Shown here: positions 23,070 through 31,461 of the stretch, piece by piece | Position numbering within the stretch: the stretch's first letter is position 1 | How the letters are laid out: each line of letters starts with the position of its first letter | From: Streptomyces spiralis | GTDB taxonomy: Bacteria; Actinomycetota; Actinomycetes; Streptomycetales; Streptomycetaceae | Reading direction: 5' to 3' | Length of the DNA stretch: 64,000 nt | Assembly (NCBI RefSeq): GCF_014654675.1 | Contig: NZ_BNBC01000014.1 | Location: forward strand, 123,030-187,029 | Notes under the pieces: generated by a model | The model's database searches: none | What the model was told of the DNA's origin: nothing | What the model saw: the letters and a program-made list of their open reading frames with translations, nothing else | Program-made: the position numbers and the translations under genes

Positions 23070-25886
23070 TCACGCCAGCTGGCGTCGCACCAGCTCGTGC
23101 AGCCGGCCGCCGGTGTCCGCGAGCAGTTCGGCGGGCGTGCCCTGCTGGACGACCCGGCCGTCCTCCATGACGACGACCCGGTCCGCGTCCAGCACCGTGG
23201 ACAGGCGGTGCGCGATGACGACGCGCGTGGCGTTGAGCTTGCGGGTGCTCTCGATCACCGTGCGCTGCGTGTCGTTGTCCAGGGCGCTGGTCGCCTCGTC
23301 GAAGAAGAGGATCCGGGGGCGCCGTACGAGGGCCTGGGCGATCATCAGGCGCTGCCGCTGGCCGCCGGAGACGGCCGAGCCGCCCGAGACGATGGTGTGC
23401 AGGCCCATCGGCATCCGCCTGATGTCCTCGCCCAGCCCCGCCAGCTCCGCCGCCGCCATCGCCTCCTCCGGCGAGCACGGCTCGGTGCCGCGGATGACGT
23501 CCAGGATCGAGCCGGTGAAGGGCTGCGCGTGCTGGAGCACCACCCCGCACTGCCGGCGCACCGCCGACTGGTCGAGCGCCGCCAGGTCCTGGCCGTCGTA
23601 CAGCACACTGCCCGACAGCGGCCGGTCGAAGCCGATCATCAGCCGCAGCAGCGTCGACTTGCCGCAGCCGCTGGGCCCGACGACCGCCACGAACTCGCCC
23701 GGCCGCACCTGGAACGACACGTCGTCCAGGACCAGCGGCCCGTCGTCGGCGTACCGGAACGACAGCCGCCGCGCCTCGATCGCCCCGGAGAGCGGCCCCG
23801 GCCGGGTGCTCGCCGCGCGCACCTCCGGCGCGGCGTCCAGCACCGGCCGGATCTCCTCGAACAGCGGCAGCGCGGCCACCGCCGAGACGAAGGCGCCGGT
23901 CAGCTGGGTGACCGAGGTCAGCAGCATCGTCACCGAGGTGTTGAAGGTCAGGAAGGCCGCCGCCGACATCGTGCCGCGCGCCGGACCGGCCAGCAGCATG
24001 AACATCAGAAGAGTGCACACCGGCAGGTACACCGCGCCCAGCACCGTGGTGAGGTTCTTGATCCGGCCCACCTTCTGCTGCAGTTCCCGGCTGTCCGCGA
24101 ACCGTTCGGCCCAGGCCGCGTACGCGTAGTTCTCGGCCGCCGCCACCCGCAGCTTCGGCAGCCCGCGCAGGGTCTGGAAGGCCTGGTTGTTCAGCTTGTT
24201 GGTGAGCACCACCAGCCGCCGCTGCCAGCGCACCTGCCACAGCCCGAGCCCCAGGAACACGGCCGCGATCACCACGAGCATGCCGATCGCCGCCAGCGCC
24301 ATCGACGCGCTGTACCAGAACAGCAGCGCCAGGTTCATCACGCCCACCGTCACCGACTGGGCGACGACCGGACCGACCCCCGCCAGCAGCCTGCGGATGG
24401 AGCTGATGCCCATGGCGGCACTCGCCAGCTCACCGGTGGACCGCTCGGTGAAGAACTTCGTCGGCAGGCGCAGCAGCCGGTCCCACACGGCCGGTTGCAG
24501 GGTCGCCTCGATGCGCCCCTCCAGCCGCAGGATGGTCAGGTTCTCCAGCAGCATGAAGGCCGCCGCCACCAGACCGCTGACCATCACCGCCAGACACACC
24601 CGCGCGATCGGCCCCTGCTCGGCCCGCGGCACGAACTCACCCAGCACCTTGCCGGTGGCGATCGGCACCAGCGCCCCGATCGCGACCGTCACCAGCCCGC
24701 TGACCAGCAGGTTCAGCAGATCCCCGCGGGTGCCGCGCAGACTGAAGCGGAACAGCCCGAACGGGCCGAGCCGGCCCTCGGGCAGCGGCCGGTAGAACAT
24801 CACCGCGCGCGGCTCGAACTCCTCCGCGTTCGCCTTCTCGATCGGCGTCTCGCGCCCGGTCGCGGGGTGCACGGCGACATAGCCGCCGCGCCGCCACAGC
24901 AGCGCGACCGGCGCGCCCGACAGCGCCCGGTGGCCCACCAACGGGCCGACGTTCTCCCGCCACCAGTTGCCGTGCAGTCGTACGGCCCTGGTGCGCACCC
25001 GGGAGGCCAGGGCGACCCGCTCCACCGGATCCAGCCGGTCGCCGCCTGTGCCGGACTGCGGCGGAGCGGCGAGCCGGATCCCGGCGGTGCGGGCGACCAG
25101 CTCGCAGGCCGCGTACGTGGCATCGGCGTCCGCGGCCGTGGCGCGCTTCCCCGGGGAGCGGCCGATGGAGGCCAGCAGCGTCCGGTCGGCCTGGGCACGG
25201 ACCGCCTCACCGGCCTTGATGCCCGCCGCCGTCCGGGTCTCATGGGTACGCTCCAGCTCCTCGATCCAGCGGTCGAGGGAGGTCAGCAGCCGGTACTGCT
25301 GGTCCACCATGGACTGCCACAGGGCGGGATCCATCAGCAGGTCGGCCGCCGCCTCGGCGCCGTACAGCGCCCCGTACTGCACGCTGCCCGGCGGCACCTG
25401 CATCCAGAACACGTCGTCGTCGGCGGGCGCCGCGGACCGGTCCTCGGCCATCGGGGCCTGGAAGAGGACGGACAGGCTGCGGCCCACGCCGAGCGCGAGC
25501 GCGTACTCCAGCGGGCTGGTCGTGGGCGGCACGTACTGGGGGTTGCCGTACTCGTCGTACGACCAGGTCTGGGTGGCGGCCGGCTGGTACAGCTCGCGCA
25601 GCCCGATGCGGCGCACCACGCAGTCCCTGAGCGGTCGCGCCACCAGGGTGTGCCGGGGGCCCGCGACCGGGCCGAGCAGCAGCGAGCCCGCCTCCAGCCG
25701 GCCGAGATGGTGCCAGTGGCCCTGCTGCGCCGCGTCCACCGCGAACAGGTCCACCGCGCCGGACGCGACCAGCCACAGCACCTGCGGCCCTTCCAGGTCG
25801 AGCCGGTTCAGGCCCGTGCAGTCCACCGGCGTGCCCAGGGACGCGAGCGCCCCGAGGACGAGATCGCCTTCGCCGACGGTCGTCAT
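23070..25886 (-). CDS. NHLP-type peptide export ABC transporter, ATPase/permease without peptidase
   Basis: A 938-aa ABC exporter, the second transporter of NHLP (nitrile-hydratase/Nif11-leader-type) export systems. The first ~380 residues are the NHLP-specific cytoplasmic region. A six-helix exporter domain (~385-660) and an ATPase follow, with Walker A GPSGCGKST, signature VSGGQRQRL, Walker B ILFFDEATSALD and switch His in VVIAHRLS. There is no C39 peptidase domain. It is the last gene of the operon and starts 1 bp after the upstream transporter stops, so the two are tightly coupled. It probably forms or assists the export channel with the peptidase-containing transporter. Confidence 0.92.
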   Translation of the reverse strand: MTTVGEGDLVLGALASLGTPVDCTGLNRLDLEGPQVLWLVASGAVDLFAVDAAQQGHWHHLGRLEAGSLLLGPVAGPRHTLVARPLRDCVVRRIGLRELYQPAATQTWSYDEYGNPQYVPPTTSPLEYALALGVGRSLSVLFQAPMAEDRSAAPADDDVFWMQVPPGSVQYGALYGAEAAADLLMDPALWQSMVDQQYRLLTSLDRWIEELERTHETRTAAGIKAGEAVRAQADRTLLASIGRSPGKRATAADADATYAACELVARTAGIRLAAPPQSGTGGDRLDPVERVALASRVRTRAVRLHGNWWRENVGPLVGHRALSGAPVALLWRRGGYVAVHPATGRETPIEKANAEEFEPRAVMFYRPLPEGRLGPFGLFRFSLRGTRGDLLNLLVSGLVTVAIGALVPIATGKVLGEFVPRAEQGPIARVCLAVMVSGLVAAAFMLLENLTILRLEGRIEATLQPAVWDRLLRLPTKFFTERSTGELASAAMGISSIRRLLAGVGPVVAQSVTVGVMNLALLFWYSASMALAAIGMLVVIAAVFLGLGLWQVRWQRRLVVLTNKLNNQAFQTLRGLPKLRVAAAENYAYAAWAERFADSRELQQKVGRIKNLTTVLGAVYLPVCTLLMFMLLAGPARGTMSAAAFLTFNTSVTMLLTSVTQLTGAFVSAVAALPLFEEIRPVLDAAPEVRAASTRPGPLSGAIEARRLSFRYADDGPLVLDDVSFQVRPGEFVAVVGPSGCGKSTLLRLMIGFDRPLSGSVLYDGQDLAALDQSAVRRQCGVVLQHAQPFTGSILDVIRGTEPCSPEEAMAAAELAGLGEDIRRMPMGLHTIVSGGSAVSGGQRQRLMIAQALVRRPRILFFDEATSALDNDTQRTVIESTRKLNATRVVIAHRLSTVLDADRVVVMEDGRVVQQGTPAELLADTGGRLHELVRRQLA

Positions 25887-25887
25887 C

Positions 25888-28113
25888 TCACCGCTCCCTG
25901 ACCAGTGCCGCGTACGCGCCGCCGCGCGCCACCAGCTCCTCGTGCCGTCCGCGTTCGACGACCGTGCCGTGCTGGAGCACCACGATCTCGTCGCTGTCGC
26001 GCACGGTGGACAGCCGGTGCGCGATCACCACGCAGGCGCAGCCGCGCCGCCGCAGATTGTCCATGACCACCTGCTCGGTCTCGGCGTCCAGCGCGCTCGT
26101 CACCTCGTCCAGGACGAGAATGCTGGGCCGGCGCACCAGTGCCCGCGCGATCTCCAGGCGCTGGCGCTGTCCGCCGGAGAAGTTCCGGCCGTCCTGCTCG
26201 ACCCGGCTGTGGATGCCGCCCGGACGGCGCACCACCACGTCGTGGAGGGCGGCGTCGCGCAGCGCCTCCACCACGGCCTCGTCCGGGATCGACGGATCCC
26301 ACAGGGCCACGTTGTCGCGGACGGTGCCCTCGAAGAGGAACACGTCCTGGTCGACGAAGGACACGGAGGCGGCCAGGGCGCCCCGGGGGATGTCCTCCAG
26401 GCGCTGCCCGTCGATGCGGATCACGCCCTCCCAGGGCGTGTACAGACCCGAGATGAGCCGCGAGACCGTCGACTTGCCGCTGCCCGAGCCGCCGACCAGC
26501 GCCACCTGCTGACCCGGCCCCACGGCCAGGTCGAAGCCCGTCAGCAGCGGGTTGTCCAGCGGGCTGTAGCCGAAGCTGATGTTCTGCAGCTCCACATGGC
26601 CGTGCAGCCGGCGGGCGGAGTCGCCGGCGCCGGGACGGGCGTAGAGCGGGTCGGTGCGGAAGTTCTCCACGTCCTTGAGCCGGGCCACGTCGGCCGCGAA
26701 GTCCTGGATACGGCCGGCGACACCGTTGAGGCGGGTCAGCGGCGCGGTGAACCGGGTCACCAGCGCCTGGAAGGCGACCAGCAGACCGACCGAGATGTGG
26801 CCCTCCACCGCCCGCATCCCGCCGATCCACAGGATCAGCGCGCTGTTCAGCGTCGCCAGCGTCGGCGCGACCACACCCAGCCAGGCGCTCGGCACCCCGA
26901 GCCGCTGCTGCTCCTCCAGGGTGGTCGCGTGCTGTCCGGCCCAGGTGCGGAAGTAGCCGTCCTCACCGCCGGTCGCCTTCATCGTCTCGATCAGCTGAAG
27001 GCCGGTGTAGGCGGTGTTCGTCAGCCGCGCCGTGTCCGCGCGCAGCTTCGCCGTACGGGTCGCGCGCAGCCGTACGACCACGCGCATCGCCACGATGTTC
27101 AGCAGCGCCACGCCGATGCCGACGAAGGTCAGCTGTGGGTCGTAGGTGTAGAGGAGCACCGCGTACAGCACCACGACCACCGCGTCCACGCCCGCCGCCG
27201 CCAGGTCGCGGGCCAGCGTCTCGGCGACCTGGTCGTTGGACTGGAGCCGCTGCACCAGGTCGGCCGGGCTGCGCTGGGCGAAGAACGTCACCGGCAGCCG
27301 CAGCAGATGGCGCAGGAAGCGGGCCCCGGCCAGGGTGGAGGAGATCACCCGGCCGTGCAGCAGGTTGGCCTGCTGAAGCCAGGTCAGCACGACGGTGAGC
27401 AGCACGCACGCGCCCATCGACGCGAACAGCACGCCCAGCAGGGACGTCTGCCCGCCGATGAGGTAGGTGTCGATGTAGGTGCGGCTGAGCGCGGGCACCG
27501 CCGCGCCGACCACGACCAGCAGCAGGCTCGCCAGCATCGCCGCCGGCAGGGCGCCCGCGGTGCCGCGCAGCCGGGCCGGCATGGCGCCCAGGATCCCGGG
27601 CCTGCGCCCGCCCCGGGTGAACCCCTCGCCCGGCTCCAGCACCAGCACCACACCGGTGAAGCTGGTGTCGAAGTCCTCCATGGGGACGAAACGGCGGCCC
27701 TTGGCGGGGTCGTTGACGAACACCCCACGCCGGCCCAGGCGGCGGCCCACGCCGTCGAAGACGACGTAGTGGTTGAACTCCCAGAACAGGATGGCCGGCG
27801 CCTTCACCTCGGCGAGGGCGGCGGTGTCCATCTGCATGCCCTTGGCCGTCAGGCCGTAACTCCGCGCCGCCTTCAGCAGATTGCTGGCGCGCGAGCCGTC
27901 GCGGGAGACACCGCAGGCGATGCGCAGCTCCTCCAGCGGGACATGGCGGCCGTAGTGGCCGAGCACCATGGCGAGCGAGGCGGCGCCGCACTCCACGGCC
28001 TCCATCTGGAGCACCGTGGGCGTACGGACGGTCCGGCCCCGCCCCTTGGGGACCGGGCGCCTGGGCGGGGCGGCGCGGCGGCGGCCCCGGGTCTCGGGAG
28101 CGGTGGTGGTCAC
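25888..28113 (-). CDS. NHLP-type ABC transporter with C39 double-glycine peptidase
   Basis: A 741-aa peptidase/permease/ATPase. The N-terminal C39 domain has Gln36, Cys42 (MEAVECGAASLAMVLG), His115 (FWEFNHYVVFDG) and Asp135 (VFVNDPAKGR), the full cysteine protease set that cuts after Gly-Gly leaders. The six-helix exporter domain lies at ~175-460. The ATPase has GGSGSGKST, FSGGQRQRL and ILVLDEVTSALD. GTG 28113 overlaps the HlyD stop as GTGA, so translation is coupled. The expected substrate is the 71-aa precursor encoded at the head of the operon. Confidence 0.94.
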   Translation of the reverse strand: MTTTAPETRGRRRAAPPRRPVPKGRGRTVRTPTVLQMEAVECGAASLAMVLGHYGRHVPLEELRIACGVSRDGSRASNLLKAARSYGLTAKGMQMDTAALAEVKAPAILFWEFNHYVVFDGVGRRLGRRGVFVNDPAKGRRFVPMEDFDTSFTGVVLVLEPGEGFTRGGRRPGILGAMPARLRGTAGALPAAMLASLLLVVVGAAVPALSRTYIDTYLIGGQTSLLGVLFASMGACVLLTVVLTWLQQANLLHGRVISSTLAGARFLRHLLRLPVTFFAQRSPADLVQRLQSNDQVAETLARDLAAAGVDAVVVVLYAVLLYTYDPQLTFVGIGVALLNIVAMRVVVRLRATRTAKLRADTARLTNTAYTGLQLIETMKATGGEDGYFRTWAGQHATTLEEQQRLGVPSAWLGVVAPTLATLNSALILWIGGMRAVEGHISVGLLVAFQALVTRFTAPLTRLNGVAGRIQDFAADVARLKDVENFRTDPLYARPGAGDSARRLHGHVELQNISFGYSPLDNPLLTGFDLAVGPGQQVALVGGSGSGKSTVSRLISGLYTPWEGVIRIDGQRLEDIPRGALAASVSFVDQDVFLFEGTVRDNVALWDPSIPDEAVVEALRDAALHDVVVRRPGGIHSRVEQDGRNFSGGQRQRLEIARALVRRPSILVLDEVTSALDAETEQVVMDNLRRRGCACVVIAHRLSTVRDSDEIVVLQHGTVVERGRHEELVARGGAYAALVRER

Positions 28114-28916
28114 GGCAGCAGCCAATCGACGGGACGCTGGTCGGCCAGGCGGATCGAGGCCGTGGCCAGGGTCATGGAGTCCGGCCGGAACGGCGGGCCG
28201 TCCGCGGACGACCACCGGTAGCCGCTCTTCGTCGTGGACGACACGTCGAGCCGTACGAGCACGGCGACCGGGCGTCCCTTCCGGCTGAACTGCTCGCCCA
28301 GCTGGCTGTCCCCGAGGTACGCGGCGATCTGCTGGGCCGACTGCGCCGAGCGGTCCACCGACTTCACACGGCCGCGCAGCACGCCGTAGCGCTGGGCCGG
28401 CACGGAGGAGACGGTCAGGTCGACGGGGGCGTCGGCGGGGATGTCGGCGGCGTTCTGGGCGGGGACGTAGACGGTGGCGTACAGCGGGTCGGAGGCGTGG
28501 GCGACCTTCTCGACGGCGGCGACGTTCGCACCGGTGGAGATGATCTGCCCGATGGTGGCGGCGAGCGCGGTGATCCGCCCCGCGGCGACCGTACGGACGA
28601 CCGACTCGCCCTGAGCCGTCCGCACCTTCAGCACGGGCGCGTTCGCGGGCAGCCGCTCGCCCTGCTCGGCGAGCACCGCGGTGACCTGTCCGGCGACCGG
28701 GCTCTGCAGGACGTAACTGCCCTGACCGTGGGTGAGGACGGCCGGCGCGGAGACCGTGGAGGCCACCGACCCGGTCACGGCCCACACGCAGGCGGCGGCC
28801 ATCGCCACGAGCGTGACGGACAGCACGAGCCAGCCCTGCGGACGGGCGAGCCGGACCGGAAGGTCGAGCTCTTCGGGTGACTGGAGTTTGGCGAGGGCCT
28901 GTTGGCGGAACTGCAC
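28110..28916 (-). CDS. HlyD-family membrane fusion/adaptor protein of the peptide exporter
   Basis: A 268-aa adaptor. A cytoplasmic N-terminus (~25 residues) and one membrane span (~28-50) are followed by a lipoyl/barrel-sandwich domain (VLQSPVAGQVTAVLAEQGERL ... VVRTVAAGRITALA) and a beta-barrel part (DPLYATVYVPAQ, GVLRGRVKSVD). It has no long coiled-coil hairpin, as expected for a Gram-positive adaptor of NHLP type. It is the second gene of the operon, 148 bp after the precursor and overlapping the C39 transporter gene by 4 bp. Confidence 0.9.
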   Translation of the reverse strand: MQFRQQALAKLQSPEELDLPVRLARPQGWLVLSVTLVAMAAACVWAVTGSVASTVSAPAVLTHGQGSYVLQSPVAGQVTAVLAEQGERLPANAPVLKVRTAQGESVVRTVAAGRITALAATIGQIISTGANVAAVEKVAHASDPLYATVYVPAQNAADIPADAPVDLTVSSVPAQRYGVLRGRVKSVDRSAQSAQQIAAYLGDSQLGEQFSRKGRPVAVLVRLDVSSTTKSGYRWSSADGPPFRPDSMTLATASIRLADQRPVDWLLP

Positions 28917-29015
28917 GGAATCTCGCTACTTGTGATGACTTGCGGAGAGCTCGGCGAGTGTGCCGAAGGGGCGCCCCGGAGGCGAACCGAGCCATGAGAA
29001 GTGGGGCACGCCCGA

Positions 29016-29048
29016 GAGTCCCGGAACCAGGGGCCGGCTCCGGGACTC
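29016..29048 (-). terminator. Hairpin between precursor peptide gene and export genes (attenuator-like)
   Basis: A perfect 10-bp stem GAGTCCCGGA (29016-29025) / TCCGGGACTC (29039-29048) with a 13-nt loop. It is 16 bp beyond the precursor stop codon in the direction of transcription and 100 bp before the adaptor start. There is no U-tract. A leaky terminator or mRNA-stabilising hairpin here would allow more precursor than exporter (inference). Confidence 0.65.
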
Positions 29049-29064
29049 GGGTGACGCGGTGCGA

Positions 29065-29280
29065 TCAGAGACCGGCGACCAGGTTGGTGACCGGGGCGGT
29101 GTTCAGGCCGGTCACACCCTCGATGGTGCCGACGGCCGTGTCGACCAGGCCGGACACCGGGGCAACGCCGTCCACCAGGCCGGTGGCGGTGCCGAGAGCG
29201 TTCACAGCCAGACCGCCGGAGACGTTGTCGAGCTCGGCGTCGGAGATCTCGACGGTCTCAACCTGGGGGGTGGAGTTCAT
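29065..29280 (-). CDS. Double-glycine leader precursor peptide (putative NHLP-exported secreted peptide)
   Basis: A 71-aa precursor. Residues 1-23 form a leader ending ISDAELDNVSGG, the classic ELxxVxGG motif cleaved by C39 peptidases after Gly23. The 48-residue core has no Cys, Lys, Arg, His or aromatic residue. It is rich in Gly, Val, Leu, Ala and Thr, carries a net charge of about -3, and repeats a (T/S)GLVD pattern followed by TGLN. AGGAAGGGAAG precedes ATG 29280. No LanM, YcaO, radical SAM or other modifying gene lies nearby, so the product may be unmodified. It heads the export operon. The biological activity is unknown. Confidence 0.9.
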   Translation of the reverse strand: MNSTPQVETVEISDAELDNVSGGLAVNALGTATGLVDGVAPVSGLVDTAVGTIEGVTGLNTAPVTNLVAGL

Positions 29281-29952
29281 GATGGAACTTCCCTTCCTAT
29301 GGGGGATTCACAAGGGGGAAGCGGCCCCCTCTGGGACAGATGGACGGCCGCGACCACGGGGGCCGGACACCGGACTCATGTGCGACCGGCGGGCCCCGCA
29401 GTGCGATGGATCAAAGCACGCTGCCGCCCGCGGCTTCCACTCAACCAGGCCTCTCACCTGGGAACTTGTCGCTCCGACCACGCCATCCGTGCATGTGTGG
29501 GCACGACTTGTCGGCCACTTCTTCACATGCCCCACGGCATCGGTGCGTTCAGGCCCTTGCCCCGGTGGTGACGAATCCGGCACTCCGCGCCAATGCCGCC
29601 TCCGGGGGCGTGCGGTTGTGCAGATCCGCCGTGCGCCGTGACTCCGTTGGGTATTCGCTGTGCAGATTCGCTGAAGCCGTGATTCCGCTCTCGATCGACG
29701 GCGGTTCGTCGACGGAACGTTGTTGATCGATCGCTTGGCGTAGTCCGTCCGCCGTGAGCGTCTGCGGCCCGTGCCCGACGGCGAGTCGCCGATTCCGGCC
29801 GTCACGGGGCCAGTTGGGAAGCGCACCACGGGGCCGGCCGGGAAACGGAATTGAACGCCCCGCCCGAGTCGTGCGTACCAACAGCCATCCAGGCGCCCCC
29901 CAACCCACTGCCGGACGGCGGTCCCGGCCCCGTCCCCAGGAGGTCGAGAAGT
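29281..29952. other. Long divergent regulatory region between the precursor peptide operon and the secreted protease
   Basis: I see no convincing gene on either strand in these 672 bp; the frames that are open lack Streptomyces codon bias. The region has an A/T-richer part at about 29640-29740 and a ~42-bp imperfect direct repeat (listed). It must contain the promoters of both transcription units. Confidence 0.65.
29616..29698. repeat. Imperfect ~42-bp direct duplication in the divergent promoter region
   Basis: TGTGCAGATCCGC (29617-29629) recurs as TGTGCAGATTCGC (29659-29671), 42 bp away, about four helical turns. CCGTGACTCCG (29636) recurs as CCGTGATTCCG (29677). The two units keep order and orientation, so a regulator could bind both on one DNA face. 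Confidence 0.6.
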
Positions 29953-31344
29953 TTGAGTCACAAGCGAATTCCGAAGCGCAAGGCCGCGATAGCGGCGGGC
30001 GGCGTGGTGGCGCTCGGCGCGGCGGCGATGCTGCTCCCCAACGCCAACGCCTCCCAGGACGGCGCGGCGGGCGACGCCACCCCCAGAACCCTCAAGGCGA
30101 CGGACGCCTCGGACCTCGCCACCCGACTGGCCGCGTCACTCGGCGACGCCCTCGCCGGCTCCTACTACGACAGTGCCAGGCAGCAGCTGGTCGTGAACGT
30201 GGTGAGCGGCGACGACAACGTCGTCGTCCAGGCGAAGAAGGCGGGCGCGACCGTCCGCCGGGTCGACAACAGCACCGCCGAGCTGAAGTCGGCCGCGCGG
30301 ACCCTGAAGGCCAGGGCCACCATCCCCGGCACCTCGTGGGCCGTCGACCCGCGGACGAACAAGGTCGTGGTCACCGCCGACAGCACGGTCACCGGCGCCC
30401 GGTGGGACCGACTCCAGTCCACCGTCCAGAGCCTCGGCCCCGGCATGGCGACGCTGAAGAAGTCCGCCGGCACCTTCAAGACCTTCGCCTCCGGCGGCGA
30501 CGCCATCTTCGCCCAGGCGCAGGGCGGCACCGTCCGCTGCTCCCTCGGCTTCAACGTCACCGCCTCCGACGGCAGTCCGGCGTTCCTGACCGCCGGTCAC
30601 TGCGGCGTCGCGGCCAAGCAGTGGGCCGACTCCCAGAACGGGCAGCCGATCGCCACGGTGGACCAGGCCACCTTCCCCGGCAACGACTTCTCCCTGGTCA
30701 AGTACGACGACCCCAACACCCAGGCGCCGAGCGACGTCAACGTCGGCAACGGGCAGACCGTCCAGATCACCCAGGCCGCCGACGCCACCGTCGGCGAGAC
30801 CGTCTTCCGCATGGGCAGCACCACCGGCCTGCACAACGGGACCGTCACGGGCCTCGACGCCACCGTCAACTTCCAGAGCGAGACCGACCCGAACGGCGTC
30901 GACACCGTCAACGGCCTCATCCAGACGAACGTCTGCGCCGAACCCGGCGACAGCGGCGGCTCGCTGTTCACCCAGGACGGCGGGGCGGTCGGCCTCACCT
31001 CGGGCGGCAGCGGCGACTGCACCCAGGGCGGCGAGACCTTCTTCCAGCCGGTCACCGCGGCGCTCCAGGCGACCGGCGCGACCCTCGGCGCCGGCAACGG
31101 CGGCGGCGCGGGCGACGGTGCCGGGCAGCAGGGTGCCGGGGACCAGGGTGCCGGCGCGCAGGGCAGCGGGGACCAGCAGGCCGGCCAAGACCCGTCCGGC
31201 GCCGGCTCGGAGACCGCGCCCGGCGACCCGTCGGGCACCGGGGACGGCTCCGGCACGGCGGACAACTCCGGCGCGGGCGACGGATCCGGGATGGCCGACG
31301 GCTCCGGAACGGCCGACGGCTCCGGCACGGCCCAGGGCCACTGA
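29953..31344 (+). CDS. Secreted S1 (streptogrisin/alpha-lytic) serine protease with low-complexity C-terminal tail
   Basis: A 463-aa prepro-protease starting at TTG 29953, 9 nt after AGGAGG. The signal peptide (HKRIPKRKAAIAAGG ... NANA) is followed by an alpha-lytic-type propeptide (~45-177). The mature domain starts near SGGDAIF (~180). The catalytic triad is His216 (TAGHCG), Asp245 (GNDFSLV) and Ser334 (PGDSGGS). A ~85-residue tail after ~378 consists of Gly/Asp/Ser/Ala/Gln-rich repeats such as DGSGTA, without an obvious binding module. It acts outside the cell. It is divergent from the peptide-export operon, so shared regulation is possible. Confidence 0.93.
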   Translation: MSHKRIPKRKAAIAAGGVVALGAAAMLLPNANASQDGAAGDATPRTLKATDASDLATRLAASLGDALAGSYYDSARQQLVVNVVSGDDNVVVQAKKAGATVRRVDNSTAELKSAARTLKARATIPGTSWAVDPRTNKVVVTADSTVTGARWDRLQSTVQSLGPGMATLKKSAGTFKTFASGGDAIFAQAQGGTVRCSLGFNVTASDGSPAFLTAGHCGVAAKQWADSQNGQPIATVDQATFPGNDFSLVKYDDPNTQAPSDVNVGNGQTVQITQAADATVGETVFRMGSTTGLHNGTVTGLDATVNFQSETDPNGVDTVNGLIQTNVCAEPGDSGGSLFTQDGGAVGLTSGGSGDCTQGGETFFQPVTAALQATGATLGAGNGGGAGDGAGQQGAGDQGAGAQGSGDQQAGQDPSGAGSETAPGDPSGTGDGSGTADNSGAGDGSGMADGSGTADGSGTAQGH

Positions 31345-31374
31345 CCGGTACACCCGGCGGTTCCCACCGGTCAG
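31341..31374 (+). terminator. First of two tandem hairpins after the protease
   Basis: CTGACCGGT (31341-31349) pairs with ACCGGTCAG (31366-31374). The left arm contains the protease stop codon. Confidence 0.6.
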
Positions 31375-31375
31375 T

Positions 31376-31415
31376 GGATCGGTCCGGCCCTCCGGCGGGA
31401 CGGCCGGACCGATCC
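31376..31415 (+). terminator. Second tandem hairpin after the protease
   Basis: A perfect 14-bp stem, GGATCGGTCCGGCC (31376-31389) / GGCCGGACCGATCC (31402-31415), with a 12-nt loop. It lies between convergent genes and is probably a bidirectional terminator. Confidence 0.8.
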
Positions 31416-31461
31416 GTACTCCCTCGGCCCTTCCAACGCCGTCCCGTCCGCCGCCTCGGCG

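Noticed and set aside
29065..29280. Class II lanthipeptide precursor
   Set aside because: The leader would fit, but the core has no Cys and no LanM-type or other lanthionine synthetase is in the neighbourhood.
29340..29726. 128-codon plus-strand ORF in the precursor/protease promoter region
   Set aside because: Codon usage and third-position GC do not fit coding, and part of it is the duplicated regulatory segment. A second precursor peptide was considered, but there is no Gly-Gly leader.
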